A program made the position numbers and the translations under genes. A stretch of 64,000 bases of DNA from Owenia fusiformis (lineage: Eukaryota; Annelida; Polychaeta; Sabellida; Oweniidae): positions 19,020,822 to 19,084,821 of the forward strand of contig CAIIXF020000008.1 of assembly GCA_903813345.2 (NCBI GenBank). The letters run 5' to 3'. Numbering within the stretch: position 1 is the stretch's first letter; each line of letters begins with the position of its first letter. The notes beneath the pieces were generated by a model. It was not told where the DNA came from. It worked only from the letters and a program-made list of their open reading frames with translations, and searched no databases. This document shows, piece by piece, positions 45,301 through 57,300 of the stretch.

Positions 45301-48300
45301 AATGGCTGTACCATTTGATATTTGGAGAATATTTATAATATGAAGAAAGATGAAACTACATTTTCAATGAAGTTGAAATGCGATTGCGATTACATTACGT
45401 AGGTTGTATTTTAAGATGCAGAATTATTCATCTTTCCTTACAATATCCATCGCATATCTAAGAGTTATAGATATACAACATAATCATCGAACGATGAAAA
45501 TGATTGTGAAGATTATAAACTGAGATGTTTCGATTCCTGACTTCCAAATGGTACACCCATGGTTGACACATATGATTTCTATAATTGTTGGTCTTACTTG
45601 ATCAGAAACACTCCTCTATGCCCCTTGGGCATTTCTAACATGACATGAAAGCATATTTTGGATAACTTCTCCACCACAATTTCCAAACATAGTATCATAA
45701 TTGTAATTCATGACATTCTTATCTACAAGCATGAAATTGGAATGGGTTGGCATGTAACATAGACAGAGGGGTGATACACATATTTAGAATTGTTCTATCA
45801 GGGTGACTTGTCCCAAAATTGAATCTATCCTACTATGTTGAAATGGTCCCTATGATTAATTTTTCATGTTTGAAATCAGAAATCAGATGTTTTGTATCTG
45901 TCATCCATGTGTAACCCCCAGGATTGAGTTGACTAACACCTATTGGTACTGTCTAAATACATAGGGTTTACCCTTGTCATATTGCATGAAGTCAAAACCT
46001 CCTAGACAATTTGAAACATGTCGAAACAGTCCTGTTGACTTGCATGTCCAAAGAGATTGTATTATACTTGATACACCACCCAGAAATATTAGCCTAGATA
46101 CCCTAGACAGATAGCAGATCATCATCTGAACATACCAACACTGTCTTTTTGATACTAATTATAGTATATAATATAAATAATGTCAGTCACATCTAAAAAG
46201 ATAGTATCTTTTCGTCTCACTAAAACACAAGAAAGGGCTATTGCTGAACTTTTTAAAACAAAAAAGTGGAAACTTGACAAACCAACACCTGATGATGTTC
46301 TGAACAGCATTACTTATCAGGATAATGAGTCTGAACCCACACCACCTTCACCCCCAGGCCCAGATGACCCAGAGAGTGAAGATGAGACAGATGATCCAAC
46401 TAGATGTCGACACTGCCTGCAGGATCCCTGCATCACAGATACCACAAATGAGCAAAATAGTTGGTGGCCTGCTACAAACTATGGAGCAATGATTGAAAAT
46501 AGTAAATTCAGAAAAACAATGTACAAGTCATTTTGGGGACTTCTTCACAATAGAGGACTATGGCAGACAAAAAAGTACCAAGCCAGAAAAAAGAGAGCTC
46601 TGGAACAATACCCAAACTTCAGGAACTTGATTAGTTGCAGAAGAGAACTCATGCCAAACTGTGTAATTGAAAAGGTTAGGGAATGGTACCCTAACCCAGG
46701 TGGAGTTGCATATCTTGGACACACCTGGGAATAATTTCCTGTTAATTAATGAAATAAACAATACTGCCCAATGGATAAGATATTAAAATATTTGGATAAA
46801 TACAATACTGTCTAGGATAAAATATTTAACCTTTTTGATGAATAAACAGCATGCACAATGATATAGTAAGTAAAACATTTTGTAGTGCTCTTAGTATTGC
46901 CATGTGCTAATGTTTACCTCCCATGATGCTTAGCAAGCAGTTAAATGATTGGCTGAATCAAAATGGGGGAGTGGTTTAATTTACCAGGGGGTAATGAAAT
47001 CCTGCCTTTAAGTTTACAAAGTTTCTGTTAATGGCCCCCATGTAAATAGATATAGCATTGATACAGTTCATTGATCTTCTTCAATACATTTGTTCAGCAT
47101 GGGGTCATTAACAGAAACTTTCTAAAGTTACTAATTCATAAATCAATTGTTGTTACCATGGATAAAATGATGTTACAGTAAGAGAACAATGGATTTTACG
47201 AATTCTCATCTTTATGAAGTTTCTGTTAATGGCCCCATGGTTATATGATTATATATAAAAAGATGTAAAAGAAAAAAAAAGTATCATTAATTGGAGTGTG
47301 GTAGACTGCTGCCTATGGGGTCCTGGGAACAAAGATATAATAAATTGGGTAAGAAAATGAGGTAAACACCATAGTCTGTCGTCCATGCCTGAAACAAGTG
47401 GCTTATCTGCAGCTATGGGTGGATTTGTACAAAGTAGATGAAGATTTGCTGGAATGTTGAAAAAGAAGGAAACATGAAGACGAGAGCAATAGAAATGAGA
47501 GCAATAGAAAACAATACTGATAAAACCTTCCCTTTCAAGTATCTGTGCATTGGTCTCCATCCTTGATTCTTTTTATCTTACCTTAAGAAAGGTGCGATAA
47601 TGTTGTCGGCTTGTCTTACAATTGTATTGCAATGCATAGGCAATTAACATTTCTCACACATTTATTAATATCTCAGGAACAGTTTTTTAAATCAACCCAG
47701 TGAATGTAGTTCATGAGGGATATTGAGATGCTGTTCGTCTGTATGTCTGTCCAGGTGATAATTCTAATACCGGTTAAAGGCTGATGCCTTATGAGCATAG
47801 GACCTCTCATCTAGAAATAATTTGTTATATGTAGGGGTTTCATTAGAAGCAGGCAATAGGTGAATATCACTGGTTGTTTTCACAAAATTGCCTGTTGTTG
47901 TAGGGACTTTTCAACTTTTGCCTGTTGTTTTCATTTATTTAGCCTGTTGTGAGAAATTATACTAAAACCCTTGATGCAGCTCAAATCAAAATGGCCACCA
48001 CATTTTTTTTACAAAATAATAGTTGATAATTAAAATGCCAGAAGACCGTTTTAGTTCAAATTTTATAGATGATTTACAGCTATGCACATTGTACAGTATG
48101 ATATTTACAGTAATGTTTCTGTGCATTGTGTTATTTACAGTAATTTACATGTACAGTGTGATATTTTCTAGGACACCCGATCAAGAGAGGGTTGCAATAG
48201 ACTGGATCAAATGGCTTGTCAAAGAAGAAGCATATTTTGAAAAGTAAGTTTTTTTATCATGTACTTATTGTTAAAGAAAATGTGTTTAGAAATGCTGGTT

Positions 48301-51300
48301 TCTTGAAAATAGTTATTAAGGGTCATAGACTGTACAAAAAATATATTGTTACGTCAGTGACTTTTTGAATTCACTGTCAACTTTTAAGGCTCATAATCCC
48401 AGTGAATTCTGGAAAATGGTGCATTCTATCCCAGGAAAAATGGATATCAAGAGATATGCCAATTTCAACTTCTATACTGTTTGGTACTTTTAAAACTTGG
48501 AAAGCACTGACATATTTTTAACTCTAAATCTGGTACCCAATCAATGCTAAATTCTCTCTTTGATTTTTGCTGAAACTATTTTCTTGTTGTCAGCAGTGTT
48601 AAAATGAAGGGTGTTACTGCTAGTATCCCTACTCTAGACTATGTCCTTAAGCAGTGTATGATGTAACCAGTTGTATTAATACCTTATATTATGCCATCAT
48701 TCACGTAGGATCAAATTTGTAGTTATGTTTGTTTTGACTCACATCCATAGCAAACAAAAATGTGCTCTGAATCATAATTTCCAAAAATATATTGTTACAT
48801 TACTGACTAATTGACTTCACTGTTAGTAACCTTTGGAATCAATTATGGCGTCTGGTTTGCGGATGGATGTTGACTCTTTCATATGCTTATGGGCTTTGAG
48901 GTTGGATTTTGTTTGTCCCACATCATTTTAGACTAAAAGCTCTATATTGTATGAACACTAGTATCTACAACTATTTTTGATATTTTGATGTTAAATCAGT
49001 TTTAAATTATTTTTTCAACATGTGTTGTAATGATTTCAATATGAATGAAATGTCTTTTGGTTTTATGGTCTCAGATTGTAATATTGGTATTTGAATGGTG
49101 GGGGGCGAGTATTAGACACTGTTTCTTTTCATGATGGTACTGCTGGCACTTGCGCTTACATAATTAACAATTCTTCTTTCATTGAATTGAGAAATTGCTC
49201 AAATTGCTATGGTAACCATGTTCTAATTATGAAACAACTAATTATTTTTTTGTGCCCTATTAGTCACTGTGTGAGTAAAATCCATGCTGCTAAGCAAAAT
49301 TCATCCTGCTAATGTTATATTTGTATGTTGTCAACATTATTGATGTATTTAAGATGCTTTTGATCAGTTACTAAGATCTGTGAAACTTTACAAGGAAGAC
49401 ACATGATAAACCGGAAGTATATACTGAGCAGATGCAATGCAGTTTTTTTTCAGCGATATACGTTAAAAATTCTGGGTAAGAGCCCTTAGCTAAAACAGAT
49501 GGATGAACACATGCCTTCTTGTTTGATATCTTACACTCCAAGACGTTTATAATGTATAAATCCAACAAATGTTTCATAATAATTATCAGATAAGATTTCT
49601 AGATGATTTTCTATTAATTTTCTCTTATTATTGAAACATATACATTATATGGCATGTGACCTAGACAGTAACAAGTGCTTCTGTTATTATGCGATATGTG
49701 ATATATTTTTGCGTTATTTTCTCATGTACCATTCCTGACTCTGCATTGAATGATCATATCATTTGTTTTTTATTTGAAATTTTTGTTAATTTGATCCGCT
49801 TATTTATATTTTGATCCAAGAAAATCTGTGAAATTTTAAAGTTTGAAATAATTTAATTTTGTAAATTTGCTTTTTCGTACAGCCTCAAAAAACTGAGCTT
49901 CAGTACACGTACCTTATTTTGTTATAATGCATAAACCCGTAAAATAAACAAAAAAACAATGGAATTGATTTTACTTTATACATTTATTATCTGTTGTATA
50001 TTTTATAGTATAGCATACAGTAACAGTTGTCTTAGAAGATGTGCTAATGCCGGAATCATTGGAATCTTCAGAATATGTTTCAGAGTCTGTGTTATTACTT
50101 GAATCACTGCTAGAGCGGCGTAATCTTTTAAAAAGTCTTTGTGAAAAACTTCTAATTAGTCCAGGCTTAGATTTTGTGACACTTTTTATATTACAGTCAA
50201 TAATTTCTGCTGTACTATGGCCTTGTTCATCTGTAAAAGTGTTTAATTGTTTCTTCATTCCAGATAATGGATCACTTAGTGTAGATTCTAAACGTTTTTT
50301 TTGAAGATTTTCGAGTAATTTTCTTCAATGATCCTTGTTTTTTCACCACTTCCATCATCGCATTTTGCTTTATGTCACCTGTACAGATTCTAACCAACAT
50401 TTGTTGACAGTTTCTGCCCGTCCTAGCACTAGTTTCAATATACGCGGAACCAAAATGTTCTTTGGCTGTAGCTGCAGCGAGTTCTGGAGAGATCTCACGT
50501 TTTGCGGCATCATCTTTGTTTCCAACCAAAAGCATTGGAATGGAGTCACCTGAAGAAATAAGGGAGATAATTAAGACACAATTCGACTGTTTGTTTTATT
50601 GATGATTTACATTGTTTAATCAACTTTTTCATGCTATTATGAGATATTTAAATTTTGCACTAAACTTAGATTAAGTACAAATTATTACCTTTTATTGCAA
50701 CAATTTCTTTCTTCATGTTTATTGCGTATTCAAGTGAGTCTTTGTCATCAAGAGCGATTACGATGAGGAATGAATCACTGGATCGAATATAAACTTCTCG
50801 CATGGCAGGAAAGCTAAAAGATCCGGCTGTGTCCAGAATCTCGATAGATTTACTTTTACCTCCAGGCAGCTTGACTAAGTGTCTGAAGTTCTCCTGCACT
50901 GTCGCTGTGTAGTTTATGTTGAAGGCACCCTTTGTTATTTGCTTTATCAAGGATGATTTCCCCGTCTTTCCAGCACCAAATAGCGTAACATCGTAACGGA
51001 ACATTTCTATTAAGTTTTTTTCTTGCTTTACTTTGAAGTTCTTACTACAGCTTCAGAGATTTGAATATGATGTAAATGATAATGTTCAAGACTTTATATA
51101 CCATTTAGGCGAGAAAAAGTTCTTGTTAATGAATCCTCAAAAGAAATGAACCAATCAGATTCAGTGTATATATTGAACGGTTTTCATTAGTCTTTTTACT
51201 TTTTCTGCAAAGGTGATAATGCCTGGATGTAGCAATCAACATTGACGCTGTTAATTTGATTGTTGCTATTTGGTACTATTGAAAAAGCTAGGATGTTGTA

Positions 51301-54300
51301 TGCCTACTTACTGCTTAGCCTGTTTTACATTACGTTGGTGCCATACTTGCCCATATTTTAAAGTTATACTACATATTGAGTCCCATGGTTAATACATTCC
51401 ATATTTTTACACATTGTATATAGTAAAACCCATTGGCCCTATTTTTTCATACTTGTACTAAATATTAGGCGACATGGAACAATATGTTATATATTTCTTC
51501 ATATTCCAATTTTGAGACCTTTAAAAACTGTAATTTAATATACCTTCTCATCAATGTTACCCTAATCTACTCTGAGGATAAAAGGGACTAGGGTTAACCT
51601 AGCCTAGCCTTGAAATACTAATGCAGTGCTGCCATCTTTGGTGCTGTAATCTGTTATGTACCAGAATCACAGCATCAACACCCGCATCAGAGTTCACTTG
51701 TTTTATTCTGCAACAAGTTCCAGCTTAAAAAGAAAGAACTTTTTGATGGTGGGAACCTTGGGGCAAGATCTTATATAACAACATTTGCCCATACTAAGAT
51801 GTATAGCTCCTATCCATGAATTAACTGTTATATTAAAATTGAGGAAGCTGTTTTTAGTTTTCATGCTCTCATTCCATGGAGGTTCTATGAGTGATTGTGT
51901 GTGTGAATAAACTTGTGAAGAAACAATAAACATAGGATTGAAAATGAAGATTTATGTCAAAGAAGTTAGTTCTGATGTTGACCAGCTGACTATTTCAGCT
52001 GGTACAGGTAAAATGTCTAATGGGAATAGAGGTATGTAATATATCAGTTATGTCACTATGACGTGAAATATGCCTTCGTTCTTGCCCAAATATAGAGCCT
52101 CCCAAGGTTAGCCTATATTGGAATAACTCAGGGATATTTCACCTCATAGTGACATAACCTCTAAATATGCCATCACTATGTTGTCGTAGTATCAAATTTG
52201 AAGTCATGTTTGTTTTGACTCACATCCATAGCAAAAAAAATGTGCTCTGAGTCTTAATATACAAAAAATATATTGTTACATCACTGACTAATTGAGTTCA
52301 CTGTTAGTAACCTTTGGGATCAATTATGGCGTCTGGTTTGCAGATGGATGTTGCCCTTTGATATGCTTATGGGCTTCAAGATTTAAAGCTAACCAAAATT
52401 TTCTTGCTTTTTAGAACTTTTTGTGGGCTCTGATTAGATTTTGTCTTTCCCACATCATTTGAGACTGAAAACTCTATCTTGTATGAATACTAGCATCTAC
52501 TACTATTTTTAATGTTTCGAGTATTAATTGGCTATCAATTTTAAATTCATTCTTCAACATGTGTTGTTATGATGAAGTCATTACATAAATGAAATGTCCC
52601 TTGGTTTTAAGATCTCAGATTGTGTTTTTGGTATTTGAATTGACATTGACGCAGTTAATTAGTATTAGAGCTAACCAAAATTTTCAACAAGGCCTTAGTT
52701 AAGCTTTTAATGTCCTGTTTAAGAACCCCTATTTTTACTATTGAAATCCCTGTGCTAAGTCAATGGCACCCTTTGCCAAAATCATCATTTTTTCAGAACT
52801 CAAGTTGATTGAGTCTCAATAAGAGATTCATGTTAGATAGTTTTGCTAGTGTCCATTTTCAATAAAACAGGATAGGACATTGGGCTTGCTTTTTTAGAAC
52901 TTTTTGTGGGCTCTGATTAGATTTTGTCTGTCCCACATCATTTGAGACTGAAAACTTTATCTTGTATGAATACTAGTATGTTTCGAGTATTAATTGGCTA
53001 TCAATTTTAAATTCATTCTTCAACATGTGTTGTTATGATGAAGTCATTACATTAATGAAATGTCCCTTGGTTTTATGATCTCAGATTGTGATTTTGGTAT
53101 TTGAATTGTGTGGGGAGGGGGTATAAGACACTGTTTCTTTTCAGATTAGATTATGATTCGGGATAGTTAGAGTTTATTTTCCTTAACAATTGGTGGTGTG
53201 CTCTTATATGTTTTCATTTCCTTGCTTTGTTCTGTTACCATTTTGGGTATTTTCTCATTGGCACTTAATCAAATCTTGCTCAATTACATTTATATTGAAT
53301 AAAGAAATTGCTCTGCTGAACCAGTGTCCAAGTTGCTATAGCAATCACTTTTTTTATCAACAACTTTTTCAGGTTAGTTATACAACTTAGCTATACTCAT
53401 TGAAAGATCTGTATATGTAAGAAACACATCTTGTATATACTGTTTTGTATAATGATAGTGCAGTGTAGTTTAGTATACTGTAGGGTAGTGCTATTAGACT
53501 TATTTTTGTACCGACTATTATGTCATGCCATGACATCTAAAGAGTCAATAAAAGATAGATATATATAAACATCAAAACCTATCAATATGTAACCATGATT
53601 ATCTTAGTTATGTAATCAACTAATTATTGTTTTGTGCCCTATTAGTTACTTATAGTAGTAGCAAAATTCATACTGCTATGCTGTAGTAAAAAAACTGAGC
53701 TTCGGTAAACATACCTTATTTCGTTATAATGCATAAGCCCATAGAATAAACCAAAAACAATGGAATAGATTTTACTTTACACATTTATTATCTGTTGTAT
53801 ATTTTATAGTATAGCATACAGTAACAGTTGTCTTAGAAGATGTGCTAATGCCGGAATCATTGGAATCTTCAGAATATGTTTCAGAGTCTGTGTTATTACT
53901 TGAATCACTGCTAGAGCGGCGTAATCTTTTAAAAAGTCTTTGTGAAAAACTTCTAATTAGTCCAGGCTTAGATTTTGTGACACTTTTTATATTACAGTCA
54001 ATAATTTCTGCTGTACTATGGCCTTGTTCCTCTGTAAAAGTGTTTAATTGTTTCTTCATACCAGATAATGGATCACTTAGTGTAGATTCTGAACGTTTTT
54101 TTTGAAGATTTTCGAGTAATTTTCTTTAATGATCCTTGTTTTTTCACTACTTCCATCATCGCATTTTGCTTTAAGTCACCTGTACAGATTCTAACCAACA
54201 TTTGTTGACAGTTTCTGCCCGTCTTAGCGCTAGTTTCAATATACGCAGAACCAAAATGTTCTTTGGCTGTAGCTGCGGCAAGTTCTGGAGAGATTTCACG

Positions 54301-57300
54301 TTTTGCGGCATCATCTTTGTTTCCAACCAAAAGCATTGGAATGGAGTCACCTGAAGAAATAAGGGAGATAATTAAGACACAATTCGACTGTTTGTTTTAT
54401 TCATGATTTACATTGTTTTAATCAACTTTTTCATGCTATTATGAGATTTTTAAATTTTGCACTAAAACTGATGAAGTACAATTACAAATTATTACCTTTT
54501 ATTGCAACAATTTCTTTCTTCATGTTTATTGCGTATTCAAGTGAGTCTTTGTCATCAAGAGCGATTACGATGAGGAATGAATCGCTGGATCGAATGTAAA
54601 CTTCTCGCATGGCAGGAAAGCTGAAAGATCCGGCTGTGTCCAGAATCTCAATAGATTTACTTTTACCACCAGGCAGCTGGACTAAGTGTCGGAAGTTCTC
54701 CTGCACTGTCGCCGTGTAATTTATGTTGAAGGCACCCTTTGTTATTTGCTTTATCAAGGATGATTTCCCTGTCTTTCCAGCTCCAAATAGCGTAACATCG
54801 TAGTGGACCATTTTTGTTCAGTTTTTCTTCTTGCTTTGCTTTGAATCTTTCAAGTTCTTACTACAGCTTTATAGATTTGAATATGATGTAAATGATAATG
54901 TTCAAGACTTTATATACCCTTTAGGCAAGAAAAAATTCTTGTTAATGAATCCTCAAAAGAAATGAACCAATCAGATTCAGTGTATATATTGAACGGTTTC
55001 TATTAGTTCTTTTACTTTTTCTGCAAGTGATAATGCCTGGATGGGAGAATCAACATACAATGGCACAGTTAATTTAATTGTAATTATTTTGTTCTATTGA
55101 AAAAGTAAAGATGTAGTATGGCCTACTTAGTCTGTTTTCCATAATACATGCGTCATAAAAGATTATGTCACCATTACGTGAAATATGCCTGAGTTCTCCC
55201 AATATAGGCTGACCTTGGGAGGCTCTATATTTGGGCAAGAACGAAGGTATATTTCAGGTCATAGTGAGATAACTGATGTAATACATACCTTTGTTCCCAC
55301 GTCTACTTTGTATCAATGACGTCACACATCTGTATGCGAGAAGAATTCGTTTGAAATAAAACATGACGTCATGGTTATTAAAGAAATCTAATATCAAAAT
55401 GAGGTAAGCGGGGTATATCGGGGTAATTTGACAATATCAGTGGATATAGCTCACTAACTCCCCATAGATATAGCTCCCCATAAACAGCTGGTGTAGCTGT
55501 GGTCCCCATTCCCTGAAACAGTTAGTGTGCATACAAATGATAAAACCAAAGATAAGAATTGTTGAACGTCAAGTGCCAGAAAATGCCTATTGGAATGGTG
55601 ATATGGAATATTATTGTAATAATAATCAAGCTTTCGGTTTTGGCTGAGTTAAAAGATGAAAAACATATTTTGATTTGAATGATTTTTCTTAGTTTAATGA
55701 TCATCTGGGATTAAATTCCAGATGATTTTGCCTTGTAGGCTAATTGGCGAAGATTGAATTTTGGGCCTCTCAGGTCAAATTTGTTTCTTGTGTCGCGGTC
55801 ATGGATGAAATAAGTGGTTGTAAAGTAAGAAGAATAAAGTTCATTCATCGAGTCACCATTACTGTTTTTACACATGTATTTGAAAACAAATAAATCAATT
55901 CTCAATTTTACAATTTGATCATCCTCATAGTAAGCAAGTGTCCAGAATCCGCACCTCCTTCTTCCTGTAAAAAGAAAGAAATATGCTGGATTTTAAGCCC
56001 TGCATATGGAGGATGAAATTTGATGAATATTTAGCAATTTGTGTTCAATAAATTTGGTTGGTTGGGATCTCTGTAGTAATTAGATTTGCTGAGCATACAT
56101 ACAAATTGTTTTTGAATTGACTGAAGCTTATTTGATAGAGTTCCAGGGACACTTCCCATATTTTATATTAAAATTGGAATAAATCCAGGAGTAATAGAGG
56201 GTTTTTGTGCAATCTCCCGATAGTTTTTGATAATTTATTTTCAAGTATATGAATATGATGCTTCCAATTCAGTCTGTCATCAATAGTTGCACCAAGGAAA
56301 TTGATTTTTTCAGTTTGCTCTACAATATTATCACCCATGATGATTTTTTTGAGATGTCATAGTTATAAAATGCTATTTTTGTTGTAGGTTAGGTAACATA
56401 TTAATGATGTCACATATTGATTTAGAATAAGTGACTGTGACGTTAAGATTTGTTTGTATAGTTGCTGTTAGGGCGATGCGAGGTCTGATGTCATAGATGA
56501 TGTGAAATACCATACTTTGAATAATAATCATATCATGAAATGGTGTCTTTTACAGATGGCGTCTGTTACAAATGATATCTGTAGCAAATGGCAGGTGGCG
56601 ACATTTTGCATGCTAATTGTTAATGCCTTGTATTATGTCATTTCTCTCTAAATTTTTCCTTTTCTATATTTTCAGCACTAAAGGATCAAGCGGATCATAT
56701 GGGGAAATGTTACTCCTAATTGCCATCCATTTCCATAGCAACCAGACTTCTGCTATAGTGGAATTAGTCAGTCAAACTTTAGGAATGAAGGTATTTGCAA
56801 GCTTCTATATTTTAACATATTCAAGACATAAAATATGGTTATAATTAGCACTCTATATTGGCAATGATTTTGTATTCTCTTTTGAATTAGTATTACCCTC
56901 CACTATTAAAAGGTTCTGTGTTCACTTGTACCATATTTGAGAAAATGGAGAGCAAGCTTTTAGGTTCTTCTATCTTTGTGATACAGTAAAATAAAATGTT
57001 GACATGAATGCTTATGCATCATATAGCCAAGATGAATCATTTATGATCAGGATGGCAAGAAATGTCAATGTTTTAGTGTTCTTTTAAAAAATGCTTTTGG
57101 AGACGCAATGATCGGTTCATTTGATGGAGATTTTTATTTTTATTACCCTGTAACCCAGGGCTAGTAAATGAGATGAAGCTATCTTTTAAGAAGCAAGCCA
57201 CAACTGCGAAGGTTAACCTGTTATATATCCAGATCAAACACAATGAATCCTCATAACTTGTTTACAAAATTATGTTACAAAAGGTGGTTGGCATTTTTTG

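Larger units (their letters stand above)
43161..47007. mobile_element. Complete Kolobok-like DNA transposon, TTAA target duplication
   Basis: The 3847-base element starts TTAA-AGGCAGG (43157-43167) and ends CCTGCCT-TTAA (47001-47011), so TTAA is the target duplication. The subterminal regions also resemble each other inverted (words around AGCCAATCA and GGTAAACA, GCACATGGCA). It carries two divergent genes: the transposase on the minus strand and a smaller partner on the plus strand. TTAA targets are known for Kolobok and piggyBac; the transposase sequence fits the former. Both frames are intact, so the copy may be young or still active. Confidence 0.88.
43036..47240. repeat. MITE family copies that flank and were split by the Kolobok element
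   Basis: GGGGTCAACAGAAACTTCG at 43044 through GAATTCTTAA at 43160 continues after the transposon as TTAAGTTTACAAAGTTTCTG and TTAATGGCCCCCA (47008-47040). Joining the flanks at one TTAA gives an element like the copy next door at 47100-47240 (GGGGTCATTAACAGAAACTT ... TTTCTGTTAATGGCCCC). The termini are inverted copies of each other. Confidence 0.75.
48690..55090. repeat. Tandem segmental duplication carrying the two Ras-like genes (INTS2 intron 7)
   Basis: The block starting TTTGTTTTGACTCACATCCA at about 48727 recurs at about 52208, with the shared downstream words TATGGCGTCTGGTTTGC and TTTGTCCCACATCATTT-type segments. The block with the Ras-like gene (49880-51230) recurs at 53690-55060. The spacing is about 3.5-3.8 kb, the difference coming from insertions. 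Within the second unit a stretch (52410-52560, TTTTAGAACTTTTTGTGGGC) is duplicated again at 52890-53050. Confidence 0.85.

Noticed and set aside
51703-51933. 76-codon minus-strand frame between the Ras-like genes
   Set aside because: Not recognised, not duplicated with the flanking blocks, and without splice or promoter support.
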